A DNA stretch of 7,199 bases from assembly GCA_964402955.1 (NCBI GenBank), contig CAYOEZ010000232.1, positions 1-7,199 of the forward strand, read 5' to 3'. Within the stretch, counting starts at the first letter, position 1. Every line of letters begins with the position of its first letter. Below, in pieces: positions 1 to 5,516 of this stretch. This DNA comes from CAYOEZ01 sp964402955. Lineage in GTDB: Bacteria; Chloroflexota; DTOL01; DAOUCN01. The notes below the pieces were generated by a model. That model did no database searches. It was not told where the DNA came from and was given only the letters and a program-made list of their open reading frames with translations. Both the position numbers and the translations under genes were made by a program.

Positions 1-434
1 TTGATCTCCTGGATGACACTGAGCGGAGCGACCTGCTTTTGCTGATTGAACCAGCTCACGTGGCGGAAAGCAGGCTCGTGCGGACGGTGAGCGACGGGCT
101 GCGCCTGATCGGCGAGATCAAATCACCCCGGCTGGGCATTCTTCTTGACACGGGGCACTGCAACGTCAACGGCGAGAACCTGGCGGATGCGGTCCACAGC
201 CTACGCGGCGTCCCGTTGCATATTCACATAGACGACAACACGGGCGAGAGCGATACGCACATGGTTCCCGGCCAGGGAAAGATTGCCTTCGCTCCCTTTG
301 TCCAAGCGCTCAAGGATATAGGCTACCAGGGCTTTGTCTCCGCCGAACTTGGCTTTCAGTACACGCTCGATCCTGATACAGCCGTAGCACAGACATACGG
401 GGCGCTAACCCATCTCTTTGGCTCACAATCGTGA
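1..434 (+). CDS. Sugar phosphate isomerase/epimerase, TIM-barrel (AP_endonuc_2-like), 5' partial
   Basis: This is the C-terminal 143 residues of a xylose-isomerase-like TIM-barrel protein; the frame is open from base 3 and enters from outside the window, so the N-terminal half is missing (family members are usually about 260-300 residues). Residues matching the family's metal- and substrate-binding positions are visible: Glu in IEP (48-50), Asp and His in LDTGH (147-158), His in HIHIDD (225-227), and Glu in SAEL near the end (345-347). The PGQG segment followed by a Phe-rich helix and IGYxGF is also typical of this fold. Such enzymes isomerise or epimerise ketoses, ketose phosphates or related sugar acids in the cytoplasm using a divalent metal; the substrate cannot be told from sequence. 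An internal TTG at 39 is not a believable start because homology extends upstream of it. The gene ends 10 bases before the LarA-like gene, so the two are almost certainly co-transcribed. Confidence 0.85.
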   Translation, partial: DLLDDTERSDLLLLIEPAHVAESRLVRTVSDGLRLIGEIKSPRLGILLDTGHCNVNGENLADAVHSLRGVPLHIHIDDNTGESDTHMVPGQGKIAFAPFVQALKDIGYQGFVSAELGFQYTLDPDTAVAQTYGALTHLFGSQS

Positions 435-441
435 GAGAGGA
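433..441 (+). promoter_or_regulatory. Ribosome binding site for the LarA-like gene
   Basis: A purine-rich stretch GAGAGAGGA begins within the stop codon of the upstream epimerase and lies 3 bases before the ATG at 445. It selects ATG 445 over the in-frame codons starting at 418, which lie inside the upstream gene. The arrangement suggests translational coupling between the two enzymes. Confidence 0.65.
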
Positions 442-444
442 ACA

Positions 445-1747
445 ATGGCTACATTCGAGTTAACATTCAGACCGGGCGTGACAACAAAGGCCCAGGTGAA
501 CGATAAGAACGTGCTGTTCTATGCGGCTCACCACAAGAGCGCGACAATCCCCGACCAGACGCGCGTCATCACCGATGCGCTTGCTAACCCCATCGGCGCG
601 CCCCGGCTCGACGGGCTGCTGCATGCCGGGCAAAGCGTGGTCGTGCTCTTTGATGACATCACGCGACCAACCCCCACTGCGCAGATTCTGCCCCACATCC
701 TGCGCACTATCAGCCAGAGTGGCATCCCCGATTCCAGCGTGACCCTCTTCGCGTCGATGGGCACGCACCGCCCGATGACGGAGGAGGAGCTATCCATCAA
801 GTTGGGCGATGACGTGCGCCGGCGCTACCGGGTGATCAATCGCGACTACCGCTACGCTGACTTCGTCTCCCTGGGCACGACGGCCAGCGGCGCCCCTGTG
901 TTCGTGGATCGGGCCGTTGTGGAGGCCGACGTCAAGATCGCCATTGGCAATGTCGTGCCGCACATCTCGGCCGGTTGGGGGGGGCGGATCGAAGATTCTT
1001 TTGCCCGGCTGCTGCAGCCAGGCGACGACCGACATGATGCACTTGATGGCTTGCATTGTGCAGCCAGTGCTCGAAGTGATCGGGACGCGCGATAACAAGC
1101 CGCGCGCCGAAATGGACGATCTTGCGCAGAAGGTTGGCCTCGACTTCATTGTCAACACGGTCATGGACGAAGACAAGAACATGCTGGGGGTCTTCGCCGG
1201 TCACTTCATCGAGGCCCACCGCGCCGCCACGGTCATGGCCGAGCAGGTCATGGTGACGCCCATCCCGCGCCAGGCGGACATCGTCATTGTGTCCGCCAAT
1301 CCCTGTCACTTCGACTACTGGCAGGGCATGAAGCCCTATGCCTACTGCCACCGAGCCGTGCGTGAAGGCGGCGTCATCATCTTCATGCTGGATGGCGCCG
1401 AGCATCTCTGCGGCGATGCCCCATCGCACGAAGACACGGTGCGCAGGTACCTGACATGGTCGTTCGCGGATCAAAAAGCGGCAGTGGATCGGGGAGAGGT
1501 GCAGGACCTGGTTGGCCTGAATGTGCCGATGTACCATGCCAGCGTGCGCCACCGCGTGCTCAAGACACTGTGTGTCACGAATCACCTCACGCCGGAAGAG
1601 GTTGACCTGCTGGGGTTCGAGTTGGCGCCGAGCGTCCAAGAGGCGCTAGCGCGGGCCTATGAACTGCTGGGTAGTGACGCGTCGGTTGGGATAATTCCCT
1701 TTGGTGGAGAGACATTGGTTAGGGTAGACCGTGCTTCCGACCTCTGA
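445..1747 (+). CDS. LarA-family (DUF2088) nickel-pincer racemase/epimerase, interrupted by a frameshift
   Basis: The gene encodes a LarA-superfamily enzyme, which racemises or epimerises 2-hydroxy acids by hydride transfer using the nickel pincer nucleotide (NPN) cofactor. It is split between two frames: frame 1 from ATG 445 to about 984, then frame 2 from about 985 to the stop at 1745-1747. Deleting one G from the G8 run at 977-984 gives one 433-residue protein, the normal LarA length. In that repaired protein the motif DDITRPTP lies at 70-77 and GTHRP places His at 108. His173 and Lys183 are ten residues apart, and His199 lies 16 after the lysine. This matches His108, His174, Lys184 and His200 of Lactobacillus plantarum LarA (cofactor-bearing lysine, nickel-binding His200, two acid/base histidines). 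The C-terminal half also looks intact, ending in GIIPFGG. LarB, LarC and LarE, which make the cofactor, are not in the window. The superfamily acts on lactate, malate, gluconate-type and other hydroxy acids; the adjacent sugar isomerase favours a sugar-acid substrate, but this is inference. As read, translation would stop at 1095 with an inactive product. Confidence 0.85.
977..984 (+). other. G8 homopolymer causing a +1 frameshift in the LarA-like gene
   Basis: Eight consecutive Gs fall between the codons for AGW and the GSKILLPG segment. In the upstream frame the reading becomes WGGRIED and runs to a stop at 1095. With seven Gs it reads WGGGSKILLPG, restoring the conserved lysine and the downstream frame. 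A sequencing or assembly homopolymer error, or a recent mutation, is the simplest explanation. Confidence 0.8.
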
Positions 1748-1839
1748 CCAGCCTACCCCTCATTCCAGGACCACGTGCGCTCGGTCAAGGAGTTCTCGTC
1801 ATGGCTCTACTGGGAAGGGCACACGACGCTGGCGATGAC
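1748..1839. other. Intergenic stretch between the LarA-like gene and the IS remnant; nothing recognised
   Basis: No gene, terminator hairpin or left inverted repeat of the IS could be identified here. An open frame with an ATG at 1801 runs through it into the transposase tail, but the first 13 codons after that ATG do not resemble IS3 transposases. The stretch is probably DNA joined to the element by deletion, or badly decayed element sequence. Confidence 0.4.
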
Positions 1840-2028
1840 GTCAAGTACGAGGACGTGTATCTCAAGGGCTACACCCGTCCGCGAGACGCACGCCAGGGTC
1901 TTGCAACGTATTTTGAATTCTACAACAACAGGCGCGTACACCAGTCTCTGGACGACCAGACGCCTGCGGAAATCTACTATCAGAAAGGGGAGGACTCTAT
2001 CTTATTTCCACCCCATTCAGTGTCTTGA
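1840..2028 (+). pseudogene. IS3-family transposase (orfB) C-terminal fragment
   Basis: From Val at 1840 the frame reads as the tail of an IS3-family orfB integrase-type transposase: VKYEDVYLKGY, then an Arg/Ala-rich helix, then YFEFYNNRRVHQSL and TPAEIYY. This is the usual ending of the rve_3 region. Only about 60 residues remain of a protein normally near 270-300. The DDE catalytic residues, including the glutamate that normally sits a few residues before the VKYE segment, are absent, so the fragment cannot be an active transposase. The possible ATG at 1801 would give a 75-residue product whose first 13 residues are unrelated; I do not regard it as a genuine start. The reading ends at TGA 2026-2028, inside the probable terminal repeat, which is common for compact IS3 elements. 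Confidence 0.8.
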
Positions 2029-2040
2029 CAATGGGGTCCA
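2021..2040 (+). repeat. Probable right terminal inverted repeat of the IS3 remnant
   Basis: Read inward from 2040 on the minus strand this is TGGACCCCATTGTCAAGACA, starting with TG as IS3-family ends do. It overlaps the transposase stop codon. No partner copy is seen elsewhere in the window. Part of it also pairs with ACCCCATT at 2010-2017 (partner AATGGGGT at 2030-2037), giving an 8-bp hairpin with a 12-base loop and no following T-run. Confidence 0.5.
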
Positions 2041-2110
2041 CCCTAGTCGCACGTCCGACGCCACGCCGCTGCCGGTTGTCTTGGACTTTGTCACATCTAT
2101 CCCTCCCGCT
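2041..2110. other. Gap between the IS end and the DUF499 stop; no convincing terminator
   Basis: These 70 bases separate the IS end from the convergent DUF499 stop codon at 2111-2113. I see no gene and no hairpin with a T-run on either strand, although two transcription units converge here. Confidence 0.5.
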
Positions 2111-5100
2111 TCATTCCACGCTGAAACCGTCTGACACTTCTTTGAGCGCCTGATTAATCTTCTTCACAGCCTCTGCCGAGGGCTGCGTCTTCTCACCCAC
2201 CTCGATGCGCACATGGATCTTCAGTCCCAGTCCGACGGCGGCCTTGGTAATGGCTGGCATCTGGTCGGCAAGGTCTTGAATCTGCCTGGGTTCAAGGTCT
2301 GCCTCGGCAACCATCTGGCCCGGCGGTGGTGGAGATGGGGGCGGCGGCGGAGGAGGAGTGGCCCCCTGTGGCACGCGCAGTTTGACCGTCTGCGCGCCAG
2401 CATAATCGCATGGCCAGAAGCCAGAATCAATTGTGCGCTCCAGATAGCGTGCCGACAGTGCGCCCTGAATCGCCTTGCTCACTACTGGCCAGGGTAAGGG
2501 CTTGCCCTGTTTCCTGGAGAGGGCGAGAGACAGGGCAAGCGCCGTCGTGACCCCCTCGCTCCAGGCGTCCGACAGATTAGCTGGCAGCAGAGACATGACA
2601 AAAATGGGCTGCGGCGGGGCCAAAAGCAACGCATCGCCGGTGAGCAGGCCGGCCGGTATCTCCTCGCCGCAGAAGCCAGCGCTGCCGGCGACCAGCCACA
2701 GACGCCCATCCTTCACAGCCGTTCGAATCGCGGAGTCAACAGTGTCGCTCTCAGCTCCGGGGATGGTGAGCACATCGTCGTAGCCCTCGCGCTTGATCTT
2801 CACCACATGACCGCCGGCGAAGTAGGTGTGGACATCCTGTACGCTGATCTCCGGCTTCTCCCACAAGCCGGGAAGCTCTCCGGGAATTAGTAGGTTGGAG
2901 GGTATCTCGCTGAGGGTGGCGTGCTCGGGCAGCACGGCCTCAATTCCTGGCTCGCTCAGTGCGACGTCGTCAGGCCGCTCGCGCCAGAACGTCCTGACCG
3001 ACCGGTCGGGACGGGTGAGACGCAGCACGAACAGACCGTCGGCGCAGCCGGCAACGAGGGTGTCCATGATAGCCTGGCGGTTGAGCATCTTGGGCAGCCG
3101 GGGGAGTTGGGCGAAGGCGCCGACCAAGTCTTTGACCCGGCGCGATGGCTCGGACTCGCGCCACAGGTCGTAGGGACCGCCGGGCAACAGAGCCTGGGCG
3201 TCCACCGGCGTGTCTTGAATGCGCGAGCTCGGGTTAGCTTTGATCTGGGTGAACAACGGCCCGTCACCGACTGTGATTCTGAATGCCTCGACCTCATTCC
3301 GAGGCGAGACGGCGACCACAATAGAATATGCCTGAGCGATGGCGCCAGGGATGTTCTTGCGCGCCCTGTCGCGACTCGTCGAGAGCGTTGAGTCGCGTGA
3401 TGCATCCAGTTCCTGGTCTTTGAGCTGCCGCGCCACTTCCTCCCAGCCGAGATAGTCGCGCACAGCGCTGCGGGCTGCTTCCAGGCCATCGCGCGACGAC
3501 ACAACCAGGACAATGGCGTTGCGATAGACGCGTGGCGCATCTGGCCCGGTTTTCTCATCCAGGAAGCGGCGCGCCTCGGCGCTGGGTTTGCCGTGCTCGG
3601 AGGCTGCTTTGAGGCCGAGCACAGCGTAGTGGAAGTCGCCGTTGTCAGCAACATCCCTGGGATGCATAGGCAGCGTGTGCACACATTCGGGTGCTCCAAT
3701 CATGGCGGCGGCACCCAGCGTCAGGCTCTTGGTGCGGCTGATCTCATCTATCAAGCGGGCTTCCACCAGATCCAGTACGCGCGTGCAGGCTTCGTGGTGC
3801 ATCTGGGTGAGATTGGGGCGCGAGCCGAGCCGCCACCACTTGGGAAGCTGCCGTCGGCCATCTGCCCCAACGTCGGCGTCGGCAATGGCCACATCGTCCA
3901 GGAACCAGGACACCTCGCACCAGCGCCGCAGCGCCTTCTCCAGCTCGATCTTGTCTGGCCGCGTGTGGCCGACCAGCATCAGCAGCTCACGCGTCAGGGC
4001 GCGCTGGCCTTTGGGCTGGGAGTGCAGGAAAACGGCAAAGACCGCTTGCTCAACCTCGCGCTGCTTGAGGCCGGCCGTGTCGGCCTGAATATCACGCGCC
4101 TTGGATAGCTCCCCTTGCAGAATGCCCGACCACGACTGGCGCTTGCCTTCATACTCCTCAGTCTCCGCCACGCCGATCAACTCACCGGCAGCCTCAGAGA
4201 GAGCGGTGCTCTCCGGCTTGCCCAGGAACACATTGGCGGCGATGAGCGGCGACTGGTCCCACTGCTCGGCTTCACGTAGAGCCAGGGCAAAGGTGCGCAG
4301 GATGCCGCGCGTGCGCTGGAAGCCCTCAAGGTTGGTCCACTTGGAATAGAAGACATCGCTGAGATCGGGATGGAACGGATAGCTGTTCAGGAAGCGATCC
4401 TCAGCGGCCTTGCCTTCGCGCTGGGTCTGCTCGTCCAGCGCGGCGATGCCACGTAGGGCAGCAACGACATGGGGGCGGAAGGCTTCGCGGTCGCGGATGG
4501 AATCGGGTGTGAAGAAGCGGCGGCGCAGTACCTCGGCTACGTCTTCCTTGAGCACCGGCTCGACGCCCTTCTCCCGCTCGCGGCGGAAGACGCCGTACAG
4601 CTCCTGGGTGATCTCTCTGCCGAGTGCATCGCTCTTGTGCGGATCGGTGGCCAGCAACGAGGCGACAACGGCGCAGCGGTCAACCTCCGTCGCGGCCTGG
4701 GTCAGGCACTGGAAGAAGTCCTGCAGGCGATGGCGCCAGATGACGTCCTGGCCGGCCTTGGTGCGCGCCCACATCAGCACCTCGTCCATCAGCACCAGGG
4801 TGGATAGCCCCTGTTGCTGCGGCAGCTTGAGCAGATCAACGAGCACATTGGCGAAGGGAGGCGTCTCTCGCTCGCCGCCGTCGCTCATGCCAAGAGTGCG
4901 CAATCCCTCCTGCCCGCCCAACTGATAGGCCAGCACGCTCCAGGGGTACTTGAGGCGCGCGACGGCGCCGTCGGGTGAGCGCACGTCCATACCCTTCTCT
5001 GGGTCCAGGCGGTCGAAGGAGATGACCGACACCCGTGTTCTGGGCGGCGTGACGCCAAGATGCTGCACAAACTCCTGGGCGGCCGGCAGGTTGGGTAAGT

Positions 5101-5419
5101 GCTGGGGATCGTTGACCAGGTGATAGAGGGTGACCAGGGTGTGGGTCTTGCCGCCGCCATAGGTTAGCTCAAGCTGGCGCACCGCCTTGTCGTTCTTGCC
5201 CGCCAGGCGCAGCACGACATCTTTGGCCAGCTCGCGCAGGTTGAAGGTGGGATAGGTGAGGGCGAAGAACTCGGCCGGCTTCTGGTAGACCGGCCGCGCG
5301 GTACCCATCGCCACGGCGTTGACGTCGGCGGCGAAGATGCTGAGCGATAGCTCGCCTGAGCGCAGGTCGCTGCGCAACTGTACAACCTGATGCCAGGGCG
5401 TCCAACCGGGATTGCTCAT
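2111..5419 (-). CDS. DUF499-family P-loop ATPase, probable component of a defence/DNA-modification locus
   Basis: This 1102-residue cytoplasmic protein is a large AAA-type P-loop ATPase of the DUF499 family. Walker A is ELTYGGGKTHT at about 84-94, with Lys91 and Thr92. Walker B is LVLMDE at 208-213. A likely sensor strand VVASLLATD follows at 251-259, and the conserved YPFHPDLSDVFYSKW ... QRTRGILR block at 347-375 holds candidate arginine fingers. A polyproline linker (1022-1033) separates the body from a C-terminal domain (about 1035-1102) ending in an amphipathic KKINQALKEV helix, which is typical of the family. DUF499 proteins resemble the large BrxC/PglY-type ATPases of BREX and are usually encoded with DNA methyltransferases and helicases in anti-phage loci; the exact molecular job is not established. 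The ATG at 5419 is chosen because of a good Shine-Dalgarno site just upstream. It lies 97 bases downstream of the AlbA_2 gene on the same strand, behind an unusual repeat array. No frameshift or loss of a key motif is seen, so it appears functional. Confidence 0.88.
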   Translation of the reverse strand: MSNPGWTPWHQVVQLRSDLRSGELSLSIFAADVNAVAMGTARPVYQKPAEFFALTYPTFNLRELAKDVVLRLAGKNDKAVRQLELTYGGGKTHTLVTLYHLVNDPQHLPNLPAAQEFVQHLGVTPPRTRVSVISFDRLDPEKGMDVRSPDGAVARLKYPWSVLAYQLGGQEGLRTLGMSDGGERETPPFANVLVDLLKLPQQQGLSTLVLMDEVLMWARTKAGQDVIWRHRLQDFFQCLTQAATEVDRCAVVASLLATDPHKSDALGREITQELYGVFRREREKGVEPVLKEDVAEVLRRRFFTPDSIRDREAFRPHVVAALRGIAALDEQTQREGKAAEDRFLNSYPFHPDLSDVFYSKWTNLEGFQRTRGILRTFALALREAEQWDQSPLIAANVFLGKPESTALSEAAGELIGVAETEEYEGKRQSWSGILQGELSKARDIQADTAGLKQREVEQAVFAVFLHSQPKGQRALTRELLMLVGHTRPDKIELEKALRRWCEVSWFLDDVAIADADVGADGRRQLPKWWRLGSRPNLTQMHHEACTRVLDLVEARLIDEISRTKSLTLGAAAMIGAPECVHTLPMHPRDVADNGDFHYAVLGLKAASEHGKPSAEARRFLDEKTGPDAPRVYRNAIVLVVSSRDGLEAARSAVRDYLGWEEVARQLKDQELDASRDSTLSTSRDRARKNIPGAIAQAYSIVVAVSPRNEVEAFRITVGDGPLFTQIKANPSSRIQDTPVDAQALLPGGPYDLWRESEPSRRVKDLVGAFAQLPRLPKMLNRQAIMDTLVAGCADGLFVLRLTRPDRSVRTFWRERPDDVALSEPGIEAVLPEHATLSEIPSNLLIPGELPGLWEKPEISVQDVHTYFAGGHVVKIKREGYDDVLTIPGAESDTVDSAIRTAVKDGRLWLVAGSAGFCGEEIPAGLLTGDALLLAPPQPIFVMSLLPANLSDAWSEGVTTALALSLALSRKQGKPLPWPVVSKAIQGALSARYLERTIDSGFWPCDYAGAQTVKLRVPQGATPPPPPPPSPPPPGQMVAEADLEPRQIQDLADQMPAITKAAVGLGLKIHVRIEVGEKTQPSAEAVKKINQALKEVSDGFSVE

Positions 5420-5422
5420 TGT

Positions 5423-5429
5423 TCACCTC
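5423..5429 (-). promoter_or_regulatory. Ribosome binding site for the DUF499 gene
   Basis: On the minus strand GAGGTGA ends 3 bases before ATG 5419-5417 (AGGTG-to-ATG spacing of 4 bases, slightly short). It supports this start and lies just downstream of the last repeat unit of the array, so folding or protein binding at the array could affect its use. Confidence 0.65.
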
Positions 5430-5437
5430 ATATGCGC

Positions 5438-5514
5438 TCTATTAGCTTCTATAAGCATCTATAAGGATTCTATCAGCCCAGTATCCTTATAGAAGGGAAT
5501 AGATCCTTATAGAA
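5438..5514. promoter_or_regulatory. Phased, dyad-symmetric TCTATAAG repeat array (candidate operator or structured leader)
   Basis: Plus-strand units TCTATTAG (5438-5445), TCTATAAG (5448-5455), TCTATAAG (5458-5465) and TCTATCAG (5469-5476) are followed by inverted units at 5486-5493 (CTTATAGA), 5496-5503 (degenerate, GGAATAGA) and 5506-5513 (CTTATAGA). Starts within each half are 10-11 bases apart, close to one DNA helical turn. Two perfect nested inverted repeats result: TCTATAAGGAT 5458-5468 with 5483-5493 (11 bp, 14-base loop), and TTCTATAAG 5447-5455 with 5506-5514 (9 bp). The array fills most of the gap between the AlbA_2 stop (5517-5519) and the DUF499 ribosome binding site and is AT-rich against a G+C-rich background. 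It could be a cooperative operator, an attenuator or RNA-processing hairpin, or contain promoter -10-like elements (TATAAG); no clear -35 box is seen and there is no T-run for a classical terminator. Confidence 0.7.
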
Positions 5515-5516
5515 CG

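Larger units (their letters stand above)
1840..2040 (+). mobile_element. Remnant of an IS3-family insertion sequence (right end only)
   Basis: The transposase tail together with a terminal-repeat-like sequence ending in CA at 2040 marks the right end of an IS3-family element. The orfA gene, most of orfB and the left end are missing, so the element is dead. It sits exactly at the boundary between the plus-strand metabolic genes and the minus-strand DUF499 module. The left limit given is only where transposase similarity becomes recognisable. Confidence 0.65.

Noticed and set aside
39..434. TTG at 39 as the start of the epimerase gene
   Set aside because: The frame is open to base 3 and the IEP metal-site region begins immediately after; a TIM-barrel protein cannot start there, so the gene is simply cut by the window edge.
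977..984. Programmed ribosomal frameshifting in the LarA-like gene
   Set aside because: LarA proteins are normally encoded in one frame, and there is no biological reason or accompanying stimulatory signal that I can see; a homopolymer indel is simpler.
932..1639. Long minus-strand open frame opposite the LarA-like gene
   Set aside because: It is a His-rich antisense shadow of a well-supported coding region with no recognisable family and no ribosome binding site.
1775..2134. 119-residue plus-strand open frame across the IS remnant
   Set aside because: It is out of frame with the recognisable transposase tail, has low-complexity composition and overlaps the DUF499 stop; no homology is evident.
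2826..4925. Several plus-strand open frames of 80-170 residues opposite the DUF499 gene
   Set aside because: They are shadows of the 1102-codon gene, which has Walker motifs and family features in the opposite strand.
5423..5431. Minimal ORF ATG-AGG-TGA on the minus strand overlapping the DUF499 ribosome binding site, as a leader peptide
   Set aside because: It arises from the Shine-Dalgarno sequence itself, has no ribosome binding site of its own and encodes only two residues.
5438..5514. The repeat array as a CRISPR array or an intrinsic terminator
   Set aside because: Units are 8 bases with 2-3 base gaps and inverted halves, unlike CRISPR repeats and spacers; the hairpin is AT-rich and lacks a following T-run in either direction.
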